Source of the DNA: Adiantum capillus-veneris
Taxonomy: Eukaryota > Streptophyta > Polypodiopsida > Polypodiales > Pteridaceae
DNA: 64,000 nt
Reading direction: 5' to 3'
NCBI GenBank assembly: GCA_014529385.2
Contig: CM043969.1
Location: 10,023,001-10,087,000 of the forward strand
Both the position numbers and the translations under genes were made by a program. The notes below the pieces were generated by a model. That model saw nothing but the letters and a program-made list of their open reading frames with translations, was not told the DNA's origin and did not search any database. Shown here piece after piece: positions 1 through 10,703 of the stretch (position 1 is the stretch's first letter; each line of letters starts with the position of its first letter).

Positions 1-1
1 A

Positions 2-1195
2 CTTCAGTTGCACTACAGGGTGTACCAGAAGCCCCCCACCAACATGGAAATTAATTCGGCTTTTGTAAAGGGTTTTGTAAAACAATTCAGTTCAGCGGCA
101 ATTGCAAGTGGCTCAATCATGCAATTCAATTGGGGTGAGTTTGCTATCCAGCATTTTTAGGACCTTCGAGAAAAAGGATACTACAATGCCCATGTTGAAA
201 AGTGGAGGGTGCGTAATACCCAATCCTCAAGTCAAAAAACAGATCAAGGCTCCGCGGAAACAAAGGACAATTGCGATGGCCAAGTAGCTCCGAATGTTGT
301 TTCTGCTGCCAGGGCAACACCCCTCTCTATTAACAGCTCTCACAAAGTGATAGCAAGCATGCCATATTTCGGTCTTTCTGATTTGCAGCACATCATGAGT
401 GCAAATGACCATCTCAGAAATCGACTGCAGGATGCTAAACAACAGCTCAAGAATGTGGGTCAGGAGCTTGAAGCTACGAGGGTTTTGAAAGCAAGCCATG
501 ATATGGTCAGGCCTTTAGTACTTACTATGAGACATAAGCTTCATCATGCTGAGAATGAATTGCAGTGTTTAGGCTTCACTGACAGTGTGGATGCAAGGAG
601 AGAAATAGAGCTCAAGGTAAAGATCGAGACACTGAAGGAGACACTGGATGGTTTGGGGTTTCCTCACAGTGAGGACACCCCCACTGCTGTTGATATTGAC
701 ATAACATGTATTCATGTAAGTGCCGATGGTTTTTGTGATTAACCTTATGTTTTGAATATGTGCACAACTATCCTATGTACTTAACATGCCTCTGTTTTGA
801 TTAGTTTGTAGATTAATGTGGAGGTGCAGGAATCAAAAGTGCACGCCTGCGATAGTCAATTGTAGCTGCTCATGCAAATAAGTAGGATGATACAAGGCTT
901 CTTCATCCCCACTGCCCTATGCAAGATAGCTATGGACACTTTTACAGAGTGTATAGGAGGGGTACGCGATGGGACAACAAGCAACGTGTGTACTGGCTAT
1001 GGTCTACCACTAGAAGTACACAAAATCAATGCAATGGTCAAAATTCCATGTGAGCATACCTATCACCTAATTTGCTTTGTTGCTGCATGCTCCCTGGGGA
1101 CCAAATGTAGAGCTTCCACCTGCCAGCAGAGGATACCAGCTAAATGGTGTGGCAAGGTCATAGGGCAAGGACCTCAAATCACACAGAGATTCTGA
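2..1195 (+). pseudogene. Coiled-coil/RING-like two-exon gene remnant (5' end outside window)
   Basis: The frame is open from the window edge except for TAG at 158-160. The first exon ends at 715 before a strong donor (GTAAGT, 716-721). An acceptor (TTTGTAG, ending 811) resumes the same phase at 812, giving a 96-bp intron. A second in-frame TAG lies at 863-865 and the frame ends at TGA 1193. Both internal TAGs could be decayed CAG. The first exon encodes a heptad-rich helix (about 390-640, motifs such as LRNRLQDAKQQLKNVG). The second encodes a Cys/His-rich segment (PCEHTYHLICF, then paired Cys and a terminal KWC) resembling a degenerate RING/zinc-binding domain. No family could be named. It is followed at once by a palindrome array, and the FCP1-like gene lies beyond the inserted retrotransposon, so the two may once have been adjacent genes or parts of one transposon. 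The splice prediction is seen in sequence; the zinc-binding role is inferred. Confidence 0.6.
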
Positions 1196-1239
1196 TAAGA
1201 TAATGTTAAGGAACAGTTATCCAACCTTGATTCCTACAC

Positions 1240-1965
1240 TAGCCCTGTGTATGCTAGTTAGCATAAAAGGTATGCTAGTTAGATTAGTGGGTATGGTGTC
1301 TAGCATATTGTGTATGGTAGTTGTCAAACCTAGTTATTCTAGTTAGCATATAAGGTATGCTAGTTAGCTTAGTGGGTATGGTGTCTAGCATATTGTGTAT
1401 GGTAGTTGTCAAACCTAGTTATGCTAGTAAGCATACTATGAGATATAGCTAGCATACATTGTCATGGTGGTAAGCATACTGTGTATGCTAGTTAGCACAG
1501 ATAGTTATCCTAGCTAACATATTGTGAATACTAGTTGGAATTTGTTGTATGCTAGTTATTATATTGTGTATGCTAATAAGCATACCTTCTATGCTAGTTA
1601 ACAAAATATGCATGCTAACTAGCATAGAGAGTTTCCCAGTTAGACACAAAGTATGCTAATTGGCATACCCTGTATGTTAGTTAGCATTGTGAATACTATT
1701 TGGCATTTTTTTTATGATAGTTAGCATACTGTGTATGCTAATAAGCATACCTTCTGTGCTAGTTAACAAGCTATGCATGCTAACTAGCAAAGAGAGTTTC
1801 CCAGTTAGAGACAAAAGTATGCTAATAAGCATACCATGTGCGCTAACTAACATACAGGGTATACACATTAGCACACACAGTGTGGTAACTAACATACAGG
1901 TATGCTAATTAGTATATATAATACATTAATTAGAATATTGTATGATGGCTAGCATGAAAGTATGT
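1240..1965. repeat. Palindrome array A (TATGCTARTTAGCATA family)
   Basis: Short palindromic units of the type TATGCTAGTTAGCATA or TATGCTAATTAGCATA, more or less mutated, are strung together with AT-rich spacers of several to ~25 bp. A higher-order duplication of about 85 bp is visible near 1255-1425, where two successive copies share TAGTGGGTATGGTGTCTAGC. The array ends at 1961-1965 (TATGT), where the outer LTR retrotransposon begins, and it resumes at 27721 (TATGC), so arrays A and B were one array before the insertion. Open frames reading as repeated Met-Leu-Ile-Ser-Ile across it are artefacts of the repeat. Confidence 0.9.
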
Positions 1966-2898
1966 TGTTGGACGGATATGCCACGACGGACGTCAACACA
2001 GCAAGAACTCACCTAACAAGATTTGTCAGCTAAGGACGAAGCTCGACTCGTAGGCGCGTGGAAGCAAGCATAAGGTGTCAACCTACACTCGACCGACTCC
2101 TAACTAATTCCTACAGAGGTCTCTACCCAATGTCTAAGTCACAGCCTTCAAGAGTGCATAAGAGGAAACTTCCTACAGCGCTTTCTAGAGCCGAACACCC
2201 CTCGAATAATCTCGAAACACCACAGAACATGAAGGAGACCCTACTAACACCAATAGGTCGCTCTCCCTAAGGTCTATGAACCAAAACCCCAACCCAAAAC
2301 ACCCGGTGCAAAATCACGTAGGATGTCTGGACGAAATTTGTAGGTCTTCGTTTCTAAAATCTAAAGTGCCTAATTTGTAGCTCTACTCAATGTGAACGCG
2401 TGGATATGCTGCAATGCAAAATCGGACAACGTATGCTCACTTAATCACTAGATGAAGCTCCTAGATGGAACTCACAAAACCGGACCGTACACGCGTAATG
2501 TAGGTATCACCGCGTAGCTCTCATTGGGGGCAACACACTGCACTTCTCCGCACTCGATTCCGACCATCGGTGCACACATAGCGTCAAGATGAAGCTCACA
2601 CTCTCTCTCGTACATAGTACGCTCCCTCGCAGACTTCAAAACCTCTCCTTTAAAAATGACAAAAGGTCCTTCATTAAGGTCAAAAAGTGGTATAAATACC
2701 TTAAAATTCTCAAACCCTAAAGTTACAAATGAACCATCTACTCAATCTAAACGTCAAAACTGGGATATAATCTGGAAACTTCTGTAAGCCCCAATATTTA
2801 CAAGGTGAAATGTAGAGTTTTCTCAATAAATGAATAATTACAAAAAATGATAATCTGTCGAGTAGTCAGTTTTCGTAGGGTGTGTCCAGCTTCTAACA
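1966..2898 (-). repeat. 3' LTR of the giant gypsy element
   Basis: This 933-bp LTR has the same length as its partner at 26788-27720. It differs mainly by scattered transitions (for example GGATATGCCACG here against GGATACGCCGCG), as expected for an old insertion with C-to-T decay. It carries half of the element's recurring palindrome (CACGTAGGATGTCTGG near 2319-2334). Its plus-strand left end TGTTGG follows the target-site copy TATGT. Confidence 0.95.
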
Positions 2899-2912
2899 CT
2901 CTCCCCCTCCTT
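2899..2912 (-). other. Polypurine tract of the giant gypsy element
   Basis: On the minus strand AAGGAGGGGGAGAG lies directly against the 3' LTR (TGTTAGAAG). That is the expected position for the plus-strand primer of reverse transcription and it fixes the element's orientation. Confidence 0.85.
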
Positions 2913-2955
2913 GCTCGTGTCGTCCGTGACATGGCTGCTGAGCTGGTTCTTCATC

Positions 2956-5900
2956 TTATGGCTTCGTGCATCTTGCATGTAAATCCAGCAGTGTTGGGCC
3001 GAATATATCAGTGTTGATGGTGAAGAAGCCGGTGTAGAATGGCAGAAACATTATCCTTTGATACAATGCATGTATCACCTCCTTGGAAGGCTGACCAGAC
3101 AGATCATATGCACATTTGTAAGTATCTTGAAAGAAGAAGATATTGTCTGTCATCTGGCCCGGTTTGAACGTCTCGAAGACTGCCAAAAGGGTTTTGCGAT
3201 CTTCCTCATCATTATGCAAGAAAGTCAGGTGAGCCAGTGAATAATTTGATGGCACCCGTTAGGGTTTTCACCATGTATTGAACACTTATTCTCTCGCCTG
3301 CCTTCAAGCCTGGCAGCTTCAGATAGTTCAGCCAAGTGGGTTGGCTTCTTTGTAGTATCTCCTAGGCCTTCCAAGTCCTTATCCTTGGTAGAGGGCAGAA
3401 GCTTAGGTTATCTCTGATGAGTTTGGGTGCCTCTACCAGATGGATTAGGTACTGTGGATACTTCGTCAGCCATGCCTTTCTCCACCTGGGCTGAGAGTCG
3501 ACTATTCACTTGGCCCCTTCAGGCTAGGAGATATCTGGTGTGTAGAGTGGCACTGCTGGCTCTTCTCTAATCCTCTTTTTGATGGTGGCGGCTTCATATT
3601 TTATCAAAGGATATGGGAGAGAGGGCTGTAGCCATTCACGTCGGAGGTTGCTGGCGTCGATCTTCTGAATGGTCATGGATTTAAAAACCCTCTGCTCCCA
3701 TTCCAAGGCTTTCTTGGCCATTTCTCTGATTTCTGCCTCTATGGCCTTGCGTAGCTTCTCTTCCTCTTCTTGTGTTAGATCTTGTGGCTCTTGAGAGGGT
3801 CCTACTAGGATTTACTCCTGCATGGGTGTGTCCACAGGATCTGCCACATTCTCTAGGTCTATGCCTTCCATGGCTGCCATCCCTGTGCCTTCTTGCTCTT
3901 CTGCCTGCTGTCCTCTAAGCTCTTTTATCTGCTTTAGGATTCACGTCTATTTCTCTGCTTCAGCTTCTTCTCGCATGTTAACGAGGAGGTCGTTCAACTC
4001 GGCGTTTACCTTCTCCGCCTCCTCGAGCTTTCTCTTTATAATTTCTAGCTCATCTTGCATTGCTTTCTGCTCTTCTTCCATGCATGTTTTCATAACCACG
4101 GACCCTTCCACCATCATCAACGTTTTCTTTTTCTCTAAAGTCAACTCTTTCTGAAGCTCTTTCATCTATTCTTCATAGATCTAGCTTTCTGTAGTGGTGT
4201 GAGTCGAGCTAGTAGCTCTGACTCTGGCAGGAGATCCCCGTAGCCGCTGGATGGTTTGATCTTTAACTTTGAGTTGGTCTTTGAGCTCAAGGACTTCATC
4301 CTGGCTAGTCTCCTGGTCTATTTCTGCCTTTTCTTTGGCATTTCTCATGGCCTCAACTTCCTTGGACTCCTCAGCAAGTTGTAGGGTTAGGTTATCCCTT
4401 TCCCTCTCTGCATCTGTCAATGACTTGCTGAGTTGTCTATACTCCTCTTCGGCTCCTTGCAGTCTTTGAGCTGCTGCCTGATTTTCTCTTTCCATTTCTT
4501 GGCATCTTTGCAATGCCTTTGCCAGACTGGCTTGCAGCTCTGCTTCTCTCTCTATCTGCCTTTGGCTTTGCTTTTGTAAGGTGTCAACTTCCAGCTTTAT
4601 CTGCACTTAAGTGGCTTTGAAGGTGACCATTTCACTTTCTGAGGCCATTGACTGTGCTCTTAGCCCGGTTAGCTTTGTCATCACCACATCCCAATCATTG
4701 GTGGGCGGGTCCAAGTCCACTGTATCAGTGGCCATCTCCTTTAGCTCTACTAACCGTATGCTTTTCATTTGCTCTTTGGGCCCCGTGCTTTCCAAGTCGA
4801 ATGCGACTGTGGCAACCTCTTCTTTTGTATATCCGGCAGCCAGTAGGTCTAGAAATGTGTTGTATGATTGATTTGGCTCTGGTTGCCCACTTTTAGGCTT
4901 AGCCTCTTCCTTTGGTTCTTGTCCCTGGCTTTGCTCTTGCTTGGACTCTTCTTGGTCTTCTGGTTTGTCTTGCTCCTCTTTGTCTTCTTGTGGAGGGCTA
5001 CAAGGAGGTGGTGAGGGCGGTGGGCTGGACTCAGGGCTGGCTGGTGGAGTTGTTGGCTTTTTCTTGAAATCTCTGTCCACCTTGGTCTTCCTCTCTCTCT
5101 CTTGCCCCTCCTGATCTTCTAGAAGTTTTTGTCGGACTTGCTCCACTTCCTCTTCTGTAAAGGGTACATGTAGAATATTCTCTGTTGTGGCATCAAGAAT
5201 CTCAAAATTCTTAATGTAATCATCGAATCTGTCTCTATGCACCCTTCGGGATGATCCCGACAGTGCTTCTAGAGACGGCTTCCATAGCTCGTTCAAATCT
5301 CCTTTGAGGGCTCTTTCTGCCTTGAAGCTTTCCATCATCCGCTCTATACGTGCCGCTTTCTGTGATTTCGTCTCTTTTGCTGGCACTTGGGCAGATTCTT
5401 TCTTTCCTTTCTTCAGCTCTAGCTGCTCTTCTTGCACGGTTCCTAACCGGCGTTTCAAACGGGTTGCCACCCTTGGTGCTTTTGGTTGCTCATCTTCCTT
5501 ATCTTCCTTGAGCCTTAGCCAGTCCTTCTATGATGGAGGGTCAAGCCATCTCCCCTTGGCGTGCAATGATCCATAAATCACCTTCGTGATTAGCTCACCT
5601 GGCACAATGTATGTGGGGTTCTTGTTGCCCATCTTCACTAGATTATCATGTACATAAGCTGCATAATTGATGATCTTTGGCTTGCTTTTCTGCATTTCCC
5701 AGGTGAATGTTGTGGCAATTTCTGCAGGCGGCATCCTGTACTTTTGTGGCTGCTTTGTACACATATGGAAATATTGATTGTATAGCTGACTCATGATTGC
5801 CACTTTGGGGTTGGCAATATCTTCAAAGGTTTAGTTGGCTTTCTTTTCAGTGTACACCTTTACTTCGTCTCTTCTTTTGGTTACACTATCCCCCTTGTTG

Positions 5901-6337
5901 GAGAGGTCTAATGCAGCTGCCACTACTCTTTCTGTGATTAGAATCTTAGTGCCTGGCTTGCCCTGCAGATCTGTAACTCGGGCCACTCCATCTTCTTTTA
6001 TTGTTGTCACAAATTCCCAAGCTCTTTTTATGTCAATACCCGCCGGCACTGCTTCAAAGTAATTGTGGAGATCAATCTTCTCCAGATACTCTGCCATCTT
6101 GCTTCTGACAAACTCATTGAGTTCCCGCGGTAGCATTGGTAGCTCTATCGCGTTTCCCTCGGTGTCTTTGAACACGCCTTGGTAAATCTTTAGATCATTG
6201 GACTCTAGTAGATCTTCTTGGATCCATGTGCTTGTTGGCTTGAGAGTTCCTTCTGGTATGACAAAGGGCTCTACGTCTTCTAGGTAATATTTTATGGTCA
6301 TCCTTTTCTTCTTTGTCGGTGACTTTGCGGCTGCCAT
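2956..6337 (-). pseudogene. Env-position coiled-coil ORF of the giant gypsy element (unknown function)
   Basis: A single frame runs from ATG at 6337 to about 3500, broken only by stops: TAA 5831, TAG 5528, TAA 4607, TAG 4181, TAG 4166, TAG 3947, TAA 3812, TAG 3524, TGA 3506. The last part (to 2956) is in another frame, so at least one indel lies near 3260-3500. Each TAG/TAA/TGA could derive from CAG/CAA/CGA. The N-terminal ~170 residues form a globular region (ITERVVAAALDL, PMLPRELNEFVRSKM) reminiscent of the plant-specific domain found in Athila/Tat ORFs. Then come a Pro/Glu/Gln-rich low-complexity stretch and about 250 residues of coiled coil rich in Glu, Gln, Lys and Arg. No signal peptide or convincing membrane helix was seen, so a true envelope role is not supported. 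It lies between a 2.9-kb noncoding spacer and the polypurine tract, in the env position. Confidence 0.75.
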
Positions 6338-9233
6338 AGATCCTGTTGCACTTAGTAGTCCGAAGTTAGCATTTTTTCCATATTAGCTGAGAAGCTGAGT
6401 TTTAACCATCCAAATGACTTGAAAATTGAAAATAAAGTTTAAAAGGAACTTGTGAAACTGTGCATGTGCTCACAGTGCTATTCTGGCCAAAAATTTTCAT
6501 TTAGACATCCTACGCGTTGGGATGTCTTTTCCATCAGATTTGGGTGATACTTGACATGCTGGTGGTCCTTGGCTTGTTCAACATGGCTATGTGCTTGGAT
6601 TTGGATTTGGGCATCAAAAAGTGGATTTTTGGAAATTCATATTTTCGGTCACAAATTGGGTAGAAAGTCCATAACAGGTAGCAAGTGATGTCCAAATGGA
6701 TTGAAAATTGATATATGGGCTCATTGCACCATGGTATTGGCTCCCATGATGTCGTTCTTTGCACAGAAGGTCAAAAATATGCTAGAGACATCCTACGCGT
6801 AGGATGTCTATTTCATCAAAATGGCTTGGGATTTGTTCTGTGGGTAGTCCTTGGCATGTGGAACATGGCCATGCTTTTGGATTTTGATTTGGACTAGAAT
6901 TGATGTTGGTAAGACCTTGTATAGTGTGTTTGGGCTGAAAAAGTGTATCTTGAAGGTGTTGGGGGTCAAAAATTATTAGAATGGCTTAAAACTTGGTATA
7001 TGAGCTCTTGAAGATGATGTGATTAGATTTGGAATGGACAAACACCCTCTGTAGGCCAAAAATGTCAAATAGACATCCTACACGTAGGATGTCTACTTCA
7101 TCAATTTTTGCAGGTGAACACACAGATTGGTTGGCTATGTGCTTGTGAATGTGTTGTGCAAGTTTCATGTGATTTGGACAAGTTTTGGTAGGTCTATGGC
7201 CCATTATTGCCTCTATGCCCTAACTTTGCATTTTTTTCATGCATATGAGGTCAATTTTGGTCCAAATGTGATGAAACTTGGTGGCTAGCATGTAAAGGTC
7301 ATTCGGAAAATGTGTGTGATGAGAAACATTGAGATCTGTGCCCAAAAATTCCCTTGAGACATCCTACGTGTAGGATGTCTCCTGCTGATTTTTTCATGGA
7401 ATCTGTCACTAGTGCCTGCCCTTAGTCCCCCTGAGTCCCTTTTAAGCCTAATTTCAACAAAAAAGTCAAATGGATAGAAAGTAACTCCCTATGTGGATTT
7501 CAGAGCCTCTGAGCCGTTTTCTGACTTTTGGAGTGCTTTTTGGCGATGAAATTTCTTGAAGTTGGTCTCCATAGCTTCCCGATCCCTTGGGGATCCTTGC
7601 CATATGGTTTTTGTCGACTTTGGCTTCACCGGAGCTCCATTTGGCAATTTGTCACTCTAGAAGCACCCGTGGTTGCGTTTACAAGTCTTCGATGATTTGT
7701 GGTGGTCTACCACCATAGGACTTGGTTGTTGAGATGGTCTAGGAAAGCCGCTCGTGAAGTTTGGTGGCAAACGGACATGCGGTTTGGCCACGAGAGCTAT
7801 TTGACGCTTTGTGTGTCTGATGCCGTTTCTGAAGCTTAGTGCCGCTTCGGGTAACCTTTTGGTCATGTGGGCTACATAGACTTGTTGAGCATGTTGAGAT
7901 GCTCCTACCCATGAATTTTGGTAGCATTTGGGTGCCTTTCCGCCGATTTCCCATTTGGTGGCCTCTTGCGGGATTGTAGGAATTAGGGTTTTTCCCGATG
8001 GTTTTCTACTGCCTCTGTGCATCCAAGACTGGTCTCCTATTCTAGGGTAAGCTACCGATGAAGTCTCGTTGCTTTTGGGTTAGCCATTAGGTGGCCGCTT
8101 CTATTTGTAGGTCTCTATTGCCCGCTTTGTGTGTGAACCCTACGCTAGTTTTTGCGACAAAACAGCAAACATGCACGAAAAGCTCAAGGTGGTGAGTCTA
8201 CCTCTCATGTATGAAGCCCATCGGGTAGTTGTGCGCGTCGTAGAAGCTGCTGGAAGTTCCGCTCGCTCTAGGTGGCAGAAGCTCTCTCTCAAAGGACAAT
8301 AGTGAAAATGAGCTAAAAATGAGGTGAAAATTTCTTATAATAAAGGTCCCCGAACCACTTTTCATGAAATTTGACATGTGCTCCCAACTTCTTGCGAGAT
8401 GCAGTTTAGGCTCAAAAATTTCCTGATTTGAACTCCATTTGCCCTGTTTACCAGAAACTTGGCATTTCGGTCAAAATCTGGCCAAAACACGTTTTCCGCT
8501 CTAGTCTCATAATTGCACCCCCACTGTACCATAGGTTTTCCTATAGTCACTGATCATCCCCATATTTTTTGTTTTTCATTACGACCATTTTTCACTTGCT
8601 TTTTGCATTTTTCAAGTTTTTCTACCGAAAATTAGCAAAATTAAAAGGAAAATAGCAAATTAAACCCAAAAAATCCCCAAAAATTATAATAAATCAAAGA
8701 CATCACCGCAAAACATTACATACACTCACATGAAATTTTTATGGCCGGATTTCTTCGTTTTACCAATATTTTACCCAGAAAATGTCTATTTCTACTTATA
8801 TACACACACCTAGGGGCTTGATTCGGCGCTTGGCCCCATATACCTATAGATACATGTTGTATAAGGGCATATGTACCTGGGTTAGTCCGGAAAATTTTGC
8901 AATCAAACAACAACCCTTAAAAATAGTCAAAAATCATGCCCTTTTTTTCTCTTTCTGTTATTGGTTCCGCATTTGGGAATGCCTTCCCCCCCTCCTAGCC
9001 GGAGTCCTCTTGGGCGACAAGGTATCGCCTCAGAGTATGTGCCGTGCATAGGTTGAAAAATTTGTGCTAATGCTTGGCCGATTAATGTGTCTCTATTTTA
9101 TGCATACTCGGTCAATGCATGGAAAAATTAATGTTGTGCAAGAGAAGGGTATAAGCAAGATGCTTATTGGCATTCGCCGTCGAGGTTTCTTGTTTTCTTG
9201 GAAAGTAACAGTTGTAACTCTATTGCTCTCTGT
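6338..9233. other. Noncoding spacer of the giant gypsy element
   Basis: About 2.9 kb separates the env-position ORF from the end of the pol frame. Apart from the palindromes, no frame with recognisable protein features was found. A 121-codon minus-strand frame at 7657-8022 is Ser/Pro/Lys-rich and resembles nothing known to me. The stretch 8550-8760 is A/T-rich. Confidence 0.6.
6503..7380. repeat. Four 24-25-bp palindromes in the 3' untranslated spacer
   Basis: Near-perfect palindromes with core CATCCTACGCGTAGGATG occur at 6503-6527 (one extra base), 6786-6809, 7071-7094 and 7357-7380, spaced about 283-286 bp. Centres vary between ACGCGT, ACACGT and ACGTGT. The spacer around each copy also shows loose similarity (wording such as ggtcaaaaat and catgtg repeats), suggesting a decayed tandem repeat of about 285 bp. 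The same palindrome appears at the other end of the element's internal region. Confidence 0.9.
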
Positions 9234-10703
9234 TTAATTTTCTTTCTTGCAAAAGTCAGTTGCTGCTACTGTTGATACGGCCGTAGCTGTCTCTTTGGAG
9301 AGTATTGGCTTGGCCGGAATGGCCGTAGACCGTATCTCTTTTGCTTGCCATTGGTAGCTTGTTTTTGCCAGTTTTTGTAGGTTTTTTGCTACTTCCTTTG
9401 TTGCCACTGTTTTGTTGCTTATTGGCATCCACATAAGTTGGTTTTTTGGTTGCAAATGGAGCCGTCTGCCTTTCGATGTTGCTTGTACTGAAGGGAGTTC
9501 CTTTTGCTTTTGTTTCGATATCCAAATGCGAGTAACATTTGGGTTAAGGTTGAGCATTTTCTTTGGGATCCATATCTGTTTTATGCCCTTGATTTTTGGT
9601 TGAGCTATCTGCTTCGGTTGAATTCTTCCTTTGTATTGTTTTTGGTCTGCCATGTCATTTCTATCCTTCTGCATCCATACTTGTTTCCCTTTTTTTGGTT
9701 ACCTAGATCTTTGCACTACGGTCGGTGACTTTGTATGTATGTAGTTAGCATGGTTGGCTTTTACCTGTTTGTTAGCCGTGGGTATCATGTTGTTCTTAGG
9801 TGGCACTCTTGCTTTTGGTTTTTCCAGTGATTGCATTGCTGGCAGTTGATTATTGCGGGGTTGCTGAGCAAAGGCTATTACCTGTTGTTCTTGTGCATGC
9901 TGAATTTTGACTGCATTGGCATTCCAATCTATCTGCACATTGTACTCTTTTTGCCAAGGTTGTCCCAACAACATTGGGTGTTGTGTGCTTTCATCCTTGA
10001 CTACATAAAATTTGTGTGGGTAAATATATTGATGTACTTGTATATGCAATATAGTCCAGCCCAATGTTTTCAACGAGTGTGATGTACTACTTTCCAGCAC
10101 TTGAGGAGTAGGATGAAGTTGACCGGTGGATTTGAGCTGTTGGTAGAATCTGTAAGAGATCAAATTTGCTTGAGCTCCAGAATCAAGCAATGCCGTCGAT
10201 TCAACTTGATTGCTATCCACTTTGACTACAATTATTGGCTCCACTGTGTCTTCATCCAACGTCGTTAGTCGAATGGCATTGATTCGCAATGGTGCTCGAC
10301 TTTGTTGTTGTTGTCGTAGAAGTCTTCGTTTTGCAATGCATTCTTTTGCTTCTGCTTGAGATTCTTCTTGTACTCTCTGTTTCTCCTTCATTCGTTGTTT
10401 TCCTTGATGGATTTGTTGAAGCATATCCTGTGTTAGTGGTAAATGGTATTTCTTCAATCGACACCCACTAATCCAATTTGGCATTTCTTCACCTGCTAAT
10501 GTAGCAAGCTTGACAGCTCCGCTTTGCGATAGATCACTAACCACAAAAGGTCCCATCCCTCGCTTTTTAAGTTTCTTGGCATGTTGCTTCAACGTATAAA
10601 CAAGTACATAATCACCTGTTTTGAACTCTTTCGTTCGCACATGCTTGTCAAAAAACTCTTTTTGTCTTCTCTTTTTAGCATAGATCGAAGCTACAGCTCT
10701 CAA
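9234..10703 (-). pseudogene. Integrase C-terminus (GPF domain) fused to a second aspartic protease and a basic tail
   Basis: From Met at 10703 the frame encodes the integrase C-terminal domain (KTGDYVLVYTLKQHAKKLKK, then RGMGPFVV around residues 48-55). A Gln/Lys-rich linker follows. Residues ~155-265 have the layout of a retropepsin-like aspartic protease: ALLDSGAQANLIS (DSG at 174-176), a middle beta-rich stretch, and PMLLGQPWQ (~243-251). A TAA at 9699-9701 (possible CAA) interrupts the frame, which then continues in phase to 9234 as a Lys/Gln-rich tail with a recurring Trp motif (KQVWMQK, KQIWIPK, TRIWISK). It is in the same frame as the integrase upstream, so it was the C-terminal part of the pol polyprotein. 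The element already has a normal protease before RT (21026-21472), so a second one here is unusual. The protease fold is assigned by motif only. Confidence 0.8.

Noticed and set aside
1677-1908. Open frames with repeated Met-Leu-Ile-Ser-Ile (also at 31429-31750 and 34873-35073)
   Set aside because: They are the translation of the palindrome arrays on either strand and have no independent coding signal.
2956-6337. Calling this ORF a retroviral-type envelope
   Set aside because: It is in the env position, but no signal peptide, fusion peptide or transmembrane helix was visible.
7657-8022. 121-codon minus-strand frame as a gene
   Set aside because: It lies in the noncoding spacer of the retrotransposon, has no recognisable domain, and an alternative overlapping frame is equally open.
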